Source of the DNA: Acidobacteriota bacterium | GTDB lineage: Bacteria > Acidobacteriota > Vicinamibacteria > Vicinamibacterales > UBA823 | Reading direction: 5' to 3' | DNA: 64,000 nt | NCBI GenBank assembly: GCA_002730735.1 | Contig: PCAU01000010.1 | Span: 1-64,000 of the forward strand | Part shown: piece by piece, positions 9,997 to 18,553 of the stretch | Layout of the letters: each line of letters opens with the position of its first letter | How positions within the stretch are numbered: position 1 is the stretch's first letter | Program-made: the position numbers and the translations under genes | The notes under the pieces: generated by a model | What the model was told of the DNA's origin: nothing | Databases searched by the model: none | Seen by the model: the letters and a program-made list of their open reading frames with translations, nothing else

Positions 9997-10159
9997 ATGA
10001 AGTTACCCCTCGCCTTCCCTGCTCATCTGTAAGGAGTAAGCAACGACACCCACACACGCTGCGACACCGGTCAGCGATTATAATGCAGCAACACGACATT
10101 TTCACTGGGCATTGATGACAGTGCGCCGGGCTCCCTTTTACTGCTACCGGAGGTGCTTC
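9997..10159 (+). promoter_or_regulatory. Intergenic region with a consensus -10 box
   Basis: A perfect TATAAT lies at 10079-10084, 75 bases before the ATG of the next gene. No convincing -35 box is present at the usual spacing. The nearby GGAGG before 10160 sets the start of the following gene. Confidence 0.35.
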
Positions 10160-10630
10160 ATGTTTAGACTTACATTCCTCATTCTGGTCATCACCCTTGC
10201 CCTAGGCAAGCCTGCAACAAGCCAAACGACTGCCGCTGAAGACGCACAGGCGGTTATAGACGCTGTTCAAATCCAACTGCAATGGCTTGGCAACCGCAAT
10301 GTGGATGCTCTCGCCACGACCTTCACAGACCACGCGGTTATCGTCGTGAGCCGCCAGCTCGACGATGGAGCCACCAATTCTGTTACCCCGGTCGCCGAAT
10401 GGCTGGACCGCACTCGTGCCAATCAGGACGCTGCCCCGTTTGAAGAACGGATATCGAACATCCAAGTAACTATAGACAGCGGTCAACTGGCTCACCTACG
10501 TGCTGATTTCGCCATTATCGTTGACGGTGTTACCAGGTCATCCGGAAAAGATCATTTCATCTTGATTAAGGAGCCCGATGGCTGGAAGGTCGCTCTTCTT
10601 GGGTACACAAACATTTCATCATCTCAATAG
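10160..10630 (+). CDS. Exported SnoaL/DUF4440-like (NTF2 fold) protein
   Basis: The 156-residue product starts at the ATG after CCGGAGGTGCTTC, a better-supported start than an upstream ATG at 10112. A signal peptide (about residues 1-20, ending TSQT) precedes a single alpha-beta cone-fold domain. The domain resembles SnoaL-like/DUF4440 proteins: an N-terminal helix (DAQAVIDAVQIQLQWLGNRNVDALATTF) and a curved sheet ending in GWKVALLGYTNIS. Members bind small hydrophobic ligands or act as isomerases or cyclases; several are of unknown function. The substrate here is unknown. It stands alone, convergent with a SLC13-type transporter gene. Confidence 0.75.
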   Translation: MFRLTFLILVITLALGKPATSQTTAAEDAQAVIDAVQIQLQWLGNRNVDALATTFTDHAVIVVSRQLDDGATNSVTPVAEWLDRTRANQDAAPFEERISNIQVTIDSGQLAHLRADFAIIVDGVTRSSGKDHFILIKEPDGWKVALLGYTNISSSQ

Positions 10631-10656
10631 ACGTCCGGCTCAACCTTAATCGCCAA

Positions 10657-12180
10657 TCAGGAAACAGGCACACCCAAAATCGGTAAAACAATGAACTGAA
10701 CCAGCACCGTTAGAATGCAAATACCTACAAGGTTCAACCAAAGACCAGCTCGACGCATAGCCGTAACCGATACATGCCCAGAGCCAAACACGATTGCATT
10801 CGGCGGCGTAGCCACTGGTAGCATGAACGCCCAAGATGCGGCGAATGCAGCCGGAACGATAAGCAGATAGGGGTGCACCCCAAGGCCAGGGGCGACACCT
10901 CCGATAATCGGAATAAACGTCGCTGCCGTCGCTGTATTACTTGTCAGTTCAGTTAGAAAGATTATCAGAGTGGTAACAAGAATGATCAGCACCCAACTGG
11001 GTAATCCTTGCCACGTTGCCGCCTGATGACCAAGAAATTCCCCAACACCATTTCTTTGGATCGCCACGGCGAGACTCATTCCACCACCAAAGAGCAATAA
11101 GATACCCCAGGGTAGTGCTTTCATATCACGCCACTGCATCAACGCTCTGCCAGTATGTGATCGCGCTGGAATCAAGAAAAGACTCAACGCGGCAGTCAGC
11201 GAAATCCCCGCGTCCGTTAAACCTGCCAACAGTCGTACACCGCCAACCTCGACACCGGTCAGCCAAGAACGTCCCATCCAAGCAATCGCAGCAAGTCCAA
11301 ATACAACCAATGTTGCCCGCTCAGCCCAACTCAGCTCTGGTAGCGCTGCATACGCTTCCCTGATGACATCCGTTCCTCCTACTGAAGGGGCTGAAATCGG
11401 AAACAAGTGTCGAGTAAGAAGCCACCAGGTGATTGGCAAAAACACGATTACCAGAGGCAGCCCCATCGCCATCCATTGTAAGAAAGTAATGTCGTGGTTG
11501 AGGGTGTCACGTATGTAGGACACCAGAAAAAGATTCGGCGGAGAGCCTATGATCGTACCCACGCCGCCTATGGATGCAGCATAAGCGATTCCCAGCATTA
11601 GACACACCGCCAGATGATCGGGCTTATCAGCCTGGCCAGAATCAGAATGATCAGAAATCATACCGATCACGCTGATCGCAATCGGTAACATCATGATTGC
11701 TGTCGCAGTATTCGAGAGCCACAGACTCAGACCAGCCGTGGCGATCATAAAACCTGCAACAATCCGTGGTGGGTCCGTGCCCACAATAGATAGAGTCACC
11801 AGTGCAATCCGCCGATGCAGCCGCCATCGTTGCATGGCTATTGACAAAATGAATCCACCCATGAAGAGAAAGATAAGATCGTGAGCGTACGGTGCCGCAA
11901 CGTCTCGTATGGAGCCAGCACCAAAGAGCGGAAGAACAACGAGCGGCAGGAGGGCCGTCGCTGGAATATCGATCGCCTCAGTGAGCCACCAGAGGGCCAT
12001 CCAAGTCGCAAGCGCCGCAGTAACCCGGCCTGCATGGGTAAATACGACGATTCCACCGTCCGAAACATAGGTATTTGGAAGAGCGAGGTATACAGCTAGC
12101 GCAACGATCGGGCCGCTGATCCGAGCAATACGTTGTAACGGTATGTGAGCGGTTACCTGCAAAGTAACCTCATTGCTCAC
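10657..12180 (-). CDS. SLC13/DASS family sodium-coupled anion transporter
   Basis: The 507-residue membrane protein has 11-13 helices and both SNT signature loops of the divalent anion:sodium symporter family: LSNTATAIMMLPIA near residue 155 and ELTSNTATAATFIPI near residue 415. These form the two substrate and sodium sites in this family. Substrates are C4-dicarboxylates, citrate or sulfate, and cannot be chosen here. Length and the TDAGISLTAALSLFLIP helix fit the dicarboxylate branch. The gene stands alone; the divergently oriented tatA gene begins 120 bases upstream. Confidence 0.88.
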   Translation of the reverse strand: MSNEVTLQVTAHIPLQRIARISGPIVALAVYLALPNTYVSDGGIVVFTHAGRVTAALATWMALWWLTEAIDIPATALLPLVVLPLFGAGSIRDVAAPYAHDLIFLFMGGFILSIAMQRWRLHRRIALVTLSIVGTDPPRIVAGFMIATAGLSLWLSNTATAIMMLPIAISVIGMISDHSDSGQADKPDHLAVCLMLGIAYAASIGGVGTIIGSPPNLFLVSYIRDTLNHDITFLQWMAMGLPLVIVFLPITWWLLTRHLFPISAPSVGGTDVIREAYAALPELSWAERATLVVFGLAAIAWMGRSWLTGVEVGGVRLLAGLTDAGISLTAALSLFLIPARSHTGRALMQWRDMKALPWGILLLFGGGMSLAVAIQRNGVGEFLGHQAATWQGLPSWVLIILVTTLIIFLTELTSNTATAATFIPIIGGVAPGLGVHPYLLIVPAAFAASWAFMLPVATPPNAIVFGSGHVSVTAMRRAGLWLNLVGICILTVLVQFIVLPILGVPVS

Positions 12181-12300
12181 TGGGTCGCCAGAACCGAAGG
12201 TGCTTACTCAAGAGGATGCCTCTTCGCACTATAGCACCGCCACTTTCACACGTCTGATAAGCGTGATATCGTGGAGGCCTGTCAGAAAGAAAGGTAAAGC

Positions 12301-12465
12301 ATGCCCTTTGGTATAGGCCTCATGGAGCTCGTGGTCATCTTCTTCATCTTGCTCCTGATCTTCGGCGCGAAGCGCCTGTCTGGGATCGGACGCGGGATGG
12401 GGCAGGCCATTCGTGGCTTTAAGAGTGAGGTCAAGGACCCCGACACGCCAAAAGAAGAAGCTTAG
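12301..12465 (+). CDS. tatA: TatA/E twin-arginine translocase subunit
   Basis: A 54-residue protein with an N-terminal membrane helix (about residues 7-21), the conserved FG hinge at residues 21-22, an amphipathic helix (AKRLSGIGRGMGQAIRGFK) and an acidic tail. This is the standard TatA/TatE layout, slightly shorter than E. coli TatA. TatA oligomers form the conduit through which folded twin-arginine substrates cross the inner membrane. A ribosome binding site (AAAGG) lies about six bases before the ATG. No tatB or tatC is adjacent. A likely local client is MsrP at 50.5-51.5 kb, which has a twin-arginine signal. Confidence 0.9.
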   Translation: MPFGIGLMELVVIFFILLLIFGAKRLSGIGRGMGQAIRGFKSEVKDPDTPKEEA

Positions 12466-12502
12466 ACGCTAGACGGCACACTCAAGCACTTGTTACCAAT
12501 TG

Positions 12503-12618
12503 CTTAGGTCGTCCTGTTGGCTGTGTCCACAAGACAAGCAGGTCACCTCCGCGACGGCTCAGCCGAGCCACATTCGGAGGTTCCCCCGGCTTGCCTAAGT
12601 TCTCCTCCCAACAACAGG
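12503..12618 (-). ncRNA. Structured intergenic RNA candidate downstream of the Sec peroxiredoxin gene
   Basis: Nested complementary arms can pair here: CCTGTTG/CAACAGG (12513-12519 with 12612-12618), CTTAGG/CCTAAG (12503-12508 with 12594-12599), AGACAAGC/GCTTGCCT (12532-12539 with 12589-12596), ACCTCCG/CGGAGGT (12545-12551 with 12575-12581) and an inner GGCTC/GAGCC hairpin. The third helix has an A-C mismatch if transcribed from the plus strand but only a G-U wobble from the minus strand, which favours a minus-strand RNA. It would then be the 3' UTR of the peroxiredoxin gene or a separate small RNA. The first two stems cannot coexist without a pseudoknot, which hints at a switch or compact fold. 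It lies between convergent genes, so a bidirectional terminator is the simpler alternative. Confidence 0.4.
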
Positions 12619-12639
12619 CACGATTCAGCACCTCAGCCT

Positions 12640-13167
12640 CTATCGCTTGGGAACGTCTAGGGCAGCAAGGCGCTCAACGACCTGTGCACCGGCAGTCGGG
12701 GCATTCACTTCCTTATCGACGTAAAGGATGCGACCGTCACCACCGATGTAAAAGGTCCACCGTTGAGGGAGTTGACGCTCCGGCGACACCACACCGTAAG
12801 TACGTGCCACATCTCCATCAGGATTGCTTAACAGTGGAAAATCAGCTTCCAAGGATTCAGCGAATTTTCGATTTGTCTCAGCATCATCGACGCTGACCAT
12901 GAAATAGTTCGCGTCGTACTCCCGAATAGCATCACCGTTCTCACGGAACGATTTGCACTCGGCCGTTCAACCGCCAGTGAAGGCCTTTGGAAACCAGGCT
13001 AACACGACAGTCCGACCTGTAAGATCACTAAGCGAATGCATTGCGCCATCTGATCCGATTAATGAAAATGGCGGCGCGGCATCGCCAGGACCTAACTCTT
13101 GAGCACTCGCGATAGTCACGGTGGCAAACATTCCAACCAGGACACACACGATGAGAAGGACTTTCAT
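12640..13167 (-). CDS. Selenocysteine peroxiredoxin (BCP/AhpC-like), Sec67
   Basis: The two parts of this gene are separated only by an in-frame UGA (12967-12969). Read through, they give a single complete peroxiredoxin: FPKAFTGG-Sec-TAECKSFRENG. The family has the peroxidatic Cys exactly at that position, here Sec67, with the resolving Cys candidate four residues later (Cys71). The product is 175 residues. It starts with a signal peptide (MKVLLIVCVLVGMFA...SAQ), so it acts in the periplasm or is exported. Downstream, WTFYIGGDGRILYVDKE is the usual C-terminal redoxin strand. The start ATG at 13167 follows AGGGGG 11 bases upstream. Reaction: reduction of hydroperoxides using thiol donors. A SECIS-like hairpin follows the UGA. 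Confidence 0.85.
12934..12952 (-). promoter_or_regulatory. SECIS-like hairpin of the Sec peroxiredoxin
   Basis: On the coding strand AUCGUUC pairs with GAACGGU (seven pairs, one G-U) around loop CGUGA. The loop starts 21 nt after the UGA and has G as its second base. This agrees with the known bacterial SECIS layout: a hairpin within the coding region just after UGA, apical loop about 16-37 nt away and a G among the first loop bases. Confidence 0.7.
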
Positions 13168-13353
13168 AACGTCAATACCCCCTAGCTCAACTTTGCCGAT
13201 AACAAGCAAACCCATAAATCCCTATTTCCCACTTCCCCTAAACTCTTTCTTTATAATAACCCGCGACGGCTAATATTCTTGAACCTGTCAATGGTCAACC
13301 CGAAATAACCGCCTGGCACACCCTCTACATTAGGTCAGTCAGCGACAGGGACC

Positions 13354-13827
13354 GTGAACAGTACCAGGGCGAGAATAGCCAACACCATGCTTAGTTTTTC
13401 TCGATTTAGTAGAAAGCCTCGGATCACCGCGATTGGCTGTATTGCTTTCGGGCAGTTGGCCATTTTCTCTATCCTAATTTGGCTCCTTGGCGTCGAATCG
13501 AAGTCTCCGCCCCGACCTAGTCACTTAGACCGCACCGTACTGTCTCAGGACGACGGGCAAACCGGTGGTCCAATTGTATCGATCGCTGGTGACGGCTGGC
13601 GGTTGGTCGAACAGTTCTCCGCTCATCACGCACTGATTCTCAAAGTTGAAACCGAGAGGGTGTGGGCTACTAAGTCAATTACACAAGAGCTCATTGAGCC
13701 AGTCATCAGTTCTTATAACGAAGTACTTGTGTATTTCTATTTGACAACCGAAAAGAACAGCCTCCCCGTCCGTCGTGTTCAGTGGACCAAAGACAGCGGT
13801 TACATCGAAATGGACCTTCGGGAATAG
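13354..13827 (+). CDS. Membrane-anchored protein, unknown function
   Basis: The 157-residue product has one membrane helix (about residues 26-46, ending in LIWLLGVES) and a hydrophilic extracytoplasmic domain of about 110 residues rich in charged and aromatic residues. The domain ends in DSGYIEMDLRE. No family was recognised. The GTG start at 13354 is used for the longest form; ATG at 13387 (MLSFSRF) is an alternative and would keep the helix. It stands before the aminotransferase gene with an 85-base gap, and a promoter for the latter could lie there. Confidence 0.6.
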   Translation: MNSTRARIANTMLSFSRFSRKPRITAIGCIAFGQLAIFSILIWLLGVESKSPPRPSHLDRTVLSQDDGQTGGPIVSIAGDGWRLVEQFSAHHALILKVETERVWATKSITQELIEPVISSYNEVLVYFYLTTEKNSLPVRRVQWTKDSGYIEMDLRE

Positions 13828-13912
13828 CTAATGTCCGCATACAATGTCACCGTGTAATTGTTCTGATTCCTCATTGCCGCCACGTAGCATCACTATCGAG
13901 TGAGTTGTTCAC

Positions 13913-15220
13913 ATGAATCGATCTGAAATCATCGCCAAGCACCAACAGTTCCTCTTTCCGTCGGTTGCCACCTTCTATGCCGAACCGCTGCCGCTCACTC
14001 GTGGTGAGGGTAATTTTGTTTGGGATGTCGATGGAAAATGCTACCTCGATTTCTTTGGCGGCATCGTTACCGTCGGCATTGGTCACTGCCATCCCAAAGT
14101 GACAGCCAAAATCGCTCAGCAGGTTCGAACACTCCAACACACATCAACATTTTTTCCACATGAAGCAACTGTTCGACTAGCGGAGAAAATGGCTGAGATC
14201 GCGCCTGGAACACTGTCCAAGACCTATTTTACGAATAGTGGCACCGAAGCAGACGAAACCGCCGTACTGCTAGCCAGACTCCACACTGGCCGTACGGAAA
14301 TCATCGCCCTTCGCCATGGCTATAGCGGTCGGTCGCAAACTGCAATGTCCCTAACAGCCCATGCAAACTGGCGACTAAGTCCGGTAACCGATTCAGGCGT
14401 GGTGCATGCCCACAACGCCTACTGCTATCGCTGTGCATTCGAAAAGACGTATCCCGAATGTAATCTGCTCTGTGCTCGCGACGTCGAAGAACTCATTAAA
14501 ACTGCAACGTCGGGAAAAATCGCTGCCTTCATTGCAGAGCCGATCCAAGGGGTTGGCGGTTTCGTGACACCTCCTAAGGAATATTTTCTCGAGATTAGCT
14601 CGATCATTAGGGCGAACGGTGGATTGATCATCAGCGATGAAGTGCAGACTGGCTTTGGACGGACAGGTGACCATTGGTTCGGTATTGAACATTGGGGAAT
14701 TGAACCAGACATCATCACCTGCGCTAAAGCCATGGCCAACGGTACACCAGTGGGGGCTACGGTTACTACGCCGGAAATCGCAGCTTCCATCAAAGGACCG
14801 CAGATCTCTACCTTTGGCGGCAACCCGGTTACAGCAGTCGCCGCTCTTGCAACGATTGAGGTTATCGAGGAAGAGGGTCTACTCGCCAACGCTTCCGCCA
14901 TGGGTAGCGAGCTGGCCAAAGGCCTTAATCAACTCAAGACGACCCATGCGATCGTCGGCGACGTTCGCGGGAAAGGTCTAATGCAGGCAATCGAACTGAT
15001 AAACGATGCTGAATCGAACGAACCGTCTCCGCTCGCTATGAATGCCCTGCTTGAGGCAACTCGGGAGCACGGCCTTCTCATTGGCAAAGGCGGCCTATTT
15101 GGTAATACGGTGCGACTTTCTCCACCACTGAACATCAACAAAGCCGACGTCGATGACGCCATCGATATACTCGACCGCTCACTGAGTGCCGTAGGCAAGA
15201 CCATTGGAGCCAACGCTTAG
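13913..15220 (+). CDS. Class III PLP aminotransferase (AGXT2 / 4-aminobutyrate type)
   Basis: The 435-residue enzyme shows the class III fold-type I signatures: GIGHCHPKVTAKI near residue 58, FTNSGTEADETAV near residue 104 (phosphate-binding), the EPIQGVGGF segment, LIISDEVQTGFGRTG (cofactor Asp) near residue 238, and ITCAKAMANG, whose Lys binds PLP. The active-site set and length match alanine-glyoxylate/beta-alanine or 4-aminobutyrate aminotransferases, which move an amino group between an omega-amino acid and an oxo acid. The exact substrate is not decided by sequence. The aldehyde dehydrogenase at 16136 could oxidise a semialdehyde product, an inference from proximity; the HAD gene between them runs the other way. 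Confidence 0.92.
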   Translation: MNRSEIIAKHQQFLFPSVATFYAEPLPLTRGEGNFVWDVDGKCYLDFFGGIVTVGIGHCHPKVTAKIAQQVRTLQHTSTFFPHEATVRLAEKMAEIAPGTLSKTYFTNSGTEADETAVLLARLHTGRTEIIALRHGYSGRSQTAMSLTAHANWRLSPVTDSGVVHAHNAYCYRCAFEKTYPECNLLCARDVEELIKTATSGKIAAFIAEPIQGVGGFVTPPKEYFLEISSIIRANGGLIISDEVQTGFGRTGDHWFGIEHWGIEPDIITCAKAMANGTPVGATVTTPEIAASIKGPQISTFGGNPVTAVAALATIEVIEEEGLLANASAMGSELAKGLNQLKTTHAIVGDVRGKGLMQAIELINDAESNEPSPLAMNALLEATREHGLLIGKGGLFGNTVRLSPPLNINKADVDDAIDILDRSLSAVGKTIGANA

Positions 15221-15252
15221 AAGCCCCAGCCATCGCGACCCATTCGACTCAC

Positions 15253-15987
15253 TCAATCTTCACCACTGAATCGACGGAGAAGTTCCTTAAGATCAACAGC
15301 CCTCTCACAATCAACTAAAGGCCAATCATTGTAAGGGTCCAGCAGTAACGCGTGAATGCCCGCAGCTCGGGCACCAACAACATCCGCCTCGTATAGATCT
15401 CCCACGTGAAGCGTGGTTTCGGCGCCGGCCCCGACGACTTCCAACGCATGCAAAAAAATCTTTGGATCCGGCTTTTCGTAGCCAACAACATGGGAATCGA
15501 TCACTGCATCAAAAAACTCGCGTAGTCCTACGTCCCTCAAAAGTTCATTAACCGTGCCATCGGAATTGCTCACAACAACCAGTTGTAGGCCACGAGCGCG
15601 AAAGGCACTTAGGGCCTCAAGCGTACCAGGAATGATTGAACTCCAGAACTTAACCCGCCCAATTCGATCGAGCAAAGGCACCATATTATGTGCCAACGTA
15701 ACTACTCCTTCCTCACCAACTGCCGGCGTCATCGGAGTTCGTAAGAGCATTTCCCGAATATAAAATTCAAAGGAGTCAATCGACTCAGTGGACCGAAGTC
15801 GAGGCAATGCCGCTGATACAACTGGCCGAGCGGCTGCTTCCGCTCGTCGTAAGTCGGAGAGATTACACGTAACTCCCTCGGTCTTAAGTGCAGAAGCAAT
15901 GTAGTCGAGTTCCATCGCTACGATGGTATTCCCCGCATCAAGAAAGAGAGTCTTCAGCTGAGAATAAGGAAGAGGCGGCTCTAGCAC
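15253..15987 (-). CDS. HAD-superfamily hydrolase (phosphatase)
   Basis: The Rossmann-like HAD core is plain: motif I FLDAGNTI (nucleophile Asp at about residue 15) at the N-terminus, motif II LVVVSNSDG near the middle, and motif III/IV with a Lys in GYEKPDPKIF and the acidic pair in LHVGDLYEADVVGA. The helical cap inserted after motif I fits subfamily I. The GTG start at 15987 is chosen because AAAGG lies seven bases upstream; an earlier GTG at 16044 would add 19 residues. Substrate unknown; HDHD3- or GS1-like sugar or nucleotide phosphatase activity is typical. It is convergent with the aminotransferase gene. Confidence 0.85.
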   Translation of the reverse strand: MLEPPLPYSQLKTLFLDAGNTIVAMELDYIASALKTEGVTCNLSDLRRAEAAARPVVSAALPRLRSTESIDSFEFYIREMLLRTPMTPAVGEEGVVTLAHNMVPLLDRIGRVKFWSSIIPGTLEALSAFRARGLQLVVVSNSDGTVNELLRDVGLREFFDAVIDSHVVGYEKPDPKIFLHALEVVGAGAETTLHVGDLYEADVVGARAAGIHALLLDPYNDWPLVDCERAVDLKELLRRFSGED

Positions 15988-16075
15988 AGCACTACCTTTG
16001 ATCGGACCAGGCCCATCACACCAGCCCGCTAAAAGAACGACCACGATACATTGTGGCCCCTCGTATCAAAACGAC

Positions 16076-16084
16076 TGGTATAAT
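16076..16084 (+). promoter_or_regulatory. Extended -10 promoter of the aldehyde dehydrogenase gene
   Basis: The sequence TGGTATAAT combines a consensus TATAAT with the upstream TG motif of extended -10 promoters, which reduces the need for a good -35 box (none is obvious). It lies 52 bases before the ATG at 16136. Confidence 0.5.
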
Positions 16085-16135
16085 TTTAGCGTTACCAGGT
16101 CTTGTATCATACGACCCTAGGCGAGCTAAGACGAC

Positions 16136-17614
16136 ATGCGTACTCTTAACAACTTCATCGATGGACAGTGGCGCGAGCCTTCTGGCGCGACCTATTTACC
16201 CGACATTAATCCAGCTGACACTAAGGAAGTCGTCGCCGAATCACCCAGTTCTACAGCAGCCGAGGCCACAATGGCAGTGGAGGCCGCTGAACGAGCCTAC
16301 CCAGACTGGCGCGCCACGCCAGCACCGCAGCGGGGCCAGCTTCTTTACCGTGTCCAACGCCGAATGGAGGTCCGTCGTCACGAACTTGCCGAAGTGCTGA
16401 CACGCGAGGAGGGAAAAACTCTAACTGAGTCGAACGGAGAAATCCAGCGAGCTATCAACGTCGTAGAATTCTACGCTGGCGAAGGGCGCCGCCTACTCGG
16501 CGAGACTATCCCCTCTGAGCTGCCGAATAATTTTTGTTATACGGTCAGAGAACCGATTGGCCCTCTCGCTTTAATTACTCCTTGGAATTTTCCGGTGGCC
16601 ATTCCGATCTGGAAGTTGGCACCCGCTATCGGCTGCGGGAATACGGTGGTCTTGAAGCCGGCCTCACTCACTCCGCTATCGGCTGGACTTATTGCAGATA
16701 TTTTTTCTGAGTGCGACGCGCCTCCCGGCCTGATAAACGTGATTTACGGAAGAGGCCGAGAGGTAGGCGAGGCCCTACTCAACCATCCTGCGATCAAGGG
16801 AGTGTCCTTTACCGGTTCTAATGAGATCGGAACCAAGCTCTATAGCACAAGCGCTGTGAACGGAATTAAATGCCAGTGCGAAATGGGTGGTAAGAATCCG
16901 ATCGTCATTCTTGATGATGCTGATCTCGAGTTGGCAACCAGCAGTGCTGTCCAGGGCGCCTACGGTTCAACTGGACAGCGCTGCACAGCGACCAGTCGCG
17001 CAATCGTGGTTGACTCAGTCGCTGACCATTTCATTGAGCAGCTTGAAGCTCGTGTTAATGCGCTCGTCGTTGGAAACGGACTCGACCCAGTGACCGATGT
17101 CGGTCCCTCGGTCGACCAGACCCAGCTAGACACAGTGCTTAACTACATTGGCATTGGACAGGATGAAGGTGCGAAACTTATTACAGGTGGCTTACGGCTT
17201 GCCGATGACGCTCACGATTGTGGTTATTTTGTTCAGCCCACGATTTTCGATCGAGTCACGTCCAATATGCGAATCGCCCAAGAAGAGATTTTCGGCCCAG
17301 TACTTTCCGTTTTACGCGTGCCTGACGCTGCATCCGCCCTAGTAGCGGCTAACGCCGTTCGGTATGGCCTCGCCGCCGCGATTTACACACAAGACGTCTC
17401 AAGAGCCTTCAAACTTGTCGACCAACTTGAAGCAGGCATCATTCATGTAAACTCCCCCACAGTCGGAGGGGAAGCACACATCCCATTTGGCGGCATGAAA
17501 GACACTGGCGTGGGCCTCAGAGAAATGGGCCGCGAGGCAATCAACTTCTTCACTGAGCTCAAGGTTGTCTACCTTGATTACACAGGTTCCGCTAGGAAAA
17601 GCAACCTCTACTAA
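16136..17614 (+). CDS. NAD(P)-dependent aldehyde dehydrogenase (semialdehyde/KGSADH-like)
   Basis: The 492-residue enzyme has the full aldehyde dehydrogenase core: the cofactor-binding GSNEIG-type motif, the catalytic base Glu in CEMGGKNP and the catalytic Cys in GQRCTATSR, at about residue 285. It ends with the usual oligomerisation segment and a short KSNLY tail. The overall pattern ([16 protein letters not shown] and [10 protein letters not shown]) is closest to alpha-ketoglutarate semialdehyde or related semialdehyde dehydrogenases; other aldehydes are possible. The enzyme oxidises an aldehyde to an acid. It may work with the aminotransferase at 13913 and the transport genes. It has its own extended -10 promoter and is convergent with deoC. 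Confidence 0.92.
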   Translation: MRTLNNFIDGQWREPSGATYLPDINPADTKEVVAESPSSTAAEATMAVEAAERAYPDWRATPAPQRGQLLYRVQRRMEVRRHELAEVLTREEGKTLTESNGEIQRAINVVEFYAGEGRRLLGETIPSELPNNFCYTVREPIGPLALITPWNFPVAIPIWKLAPAIGCGNTVVLKPASLTPLSAGLIADIFSECDAPPGLINVIYGRGREVGEALLNHPAIKGVSFTGSNEIGTKLYSTSAVNGIKCQCEMGGKNPIVILDDADLELATSSAVQGAYGSTGQRCTATSRAIVVDSVADHFIEQLEARVNALVVGNGLDPVTDVGPSVDQTQLDTVLNYIGIGQDEGAKLITGGLRLADDAHDCGYFVQPTIFDRVTSNMRIAQEEIFGPVLSVLRVPDAASALVAANAVRYGLAAAIYTQDVSRAFKLVDQLEAGIIHVNSPTVGGEAHIPFGGMKDTGVGLREMGREAINFFTELKVVYLDYTGSARKSNLY

Positions 17615-17657
17615 AAGGCCAAGGTCTTTGGTCTCGGGAAAACAGTCTTCAACCTGC

Positions 17658-18458
17658 TTACCCACCGAGCGCTTCCATCACGATTTTTACGCCAGCACTC
17701 GCACCGATTCGAGTAGCACCCGCACGAGTCAGCGCTTTAAACGTCTCGAAGTCTCTTACCCCGCCTGCAGCCTTGACCCCAAGTGCATCACCAACGATAG
17801 CTCGCATGAGCGACACGTCGGCGATCGTTGCTCCGCCAGGCCCAAACCCAGTCGAGGTCTTCACAAAATCGGCTTTGGCCGCTTTGGCCAACTCACATGC
17901 AAGACGCTTCTCATTATCTGTCAACAACGCTGTTTCAATAATCACCTTACTTTGCGCATCACTATGGCGACAAAGCTCAACGACAGCCTCGATGTCGCGC
18001 TGGACTAATATACGATCTCCACTCTTCAGAGCACCCACATTGATCACCATGTCGATTTCTGAAGCTCCGTCGCCCAACGCGCGCTGAGCCTCATAACCCT
18101 TAACCTCAGGCGGGGTGGCGCCAAAAGGAAATCCCACGACGGAACACACGTTGATCGGTGTATCACCTAAGCGCCGGTGAGCGCGGACCACCCATGTTGG
18201 GTTCAGACATACAGCAGCAAAGCCATATTGCGCGGCTTCGTCGCACAAGGCGTCGATGTCGTGGTCCGTGGCGTCTGGCTTCAGCAGGGTATGATCGATT
18301 AGGCTCGCAACTTCCATTGGCACTCCCCCAGTCGCATGTAACCCAACTCGTGATGCTCCAGCCTCGATCACGCCACGTAGCCGTTCCGGACAACACTCTA
18401 GTGGCACATCGTGACAGTCGCAGCGCCTTACGGTAACCCCTTGCTTGGAGTATTTCAT
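17658..18458 (-). CDS. deoC: Deoxyribose-phosphate aldolase
   Basis: Cleaves 2-deoxyribose-5-phosphate to acetaldehyde and glyceraldehyde-3-phosphate in nucleoside catabolism. The TIM-barrel class I aldolase hallmarks are present: SLIDHTLLKPDAT near residue 51, VGFPFGA near residue 101, ADFVKTSTGFGPGGAT with the Schiff-base Lys, and GVKAAGGVRDFE with the second conserved Lys. At 266 residues it carries about 45 extra N-terminal residues with four cysteines (CDCH, CC) before the core. This extension is unusual and could bind a metal, but that is speculation. The gene lies divergently from hpt, so salvage genes share this locus. Confidence 0.93.
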   Translation of the reverse strand: MKYSKQGVTVRRCDCHDVPLECCPERLRGVIEAGASRVGLHATGGVPMEVASLIDHTLLKPDATDHDIDALCDEAAQYGFAAVCLNPTWVVRAHRRLGDTPINVCSVVGFPFGATPPEVKGYEAQRALGDGASEIDMVINVGALKSGDRILVQRDIEAVVELCRHSDAQSKVIIETALLTDNEKRLACELAKAAKADFVKTSTGFGPGGATIADVSLMRAIVGDALGVKAAGGVRDFETFKALTRAGATRIGASAGVKIVMEALGG

Positions 18459-18553
18459 CGTTTCCTAACCGGAAAATTGTGATTACACTTTTATCTCTAA
18501 ACGAAACAATCTCACCCTGAATATGGTAATCTTCGGCTTCGCTGGCTGATGCT

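Noticed and set aside
12503-12618. Cyclic-di-AMP (ydaO) or cobalamin riboswitch
   Set aside because: Some motifs look similar (GGGGGAACC and paired ends), but key conserved blocks are missing and no gene follows on the relevant strand; the next gene downstream is convergent.
12503-12618. Signal recognition particle RNA or a tRNA-Sec gene
   Set aside because: The SRP GGAA tetraloop core is absent; there is no UCA anticodon loop, T-arm or 8/5 acceptor-T stack.
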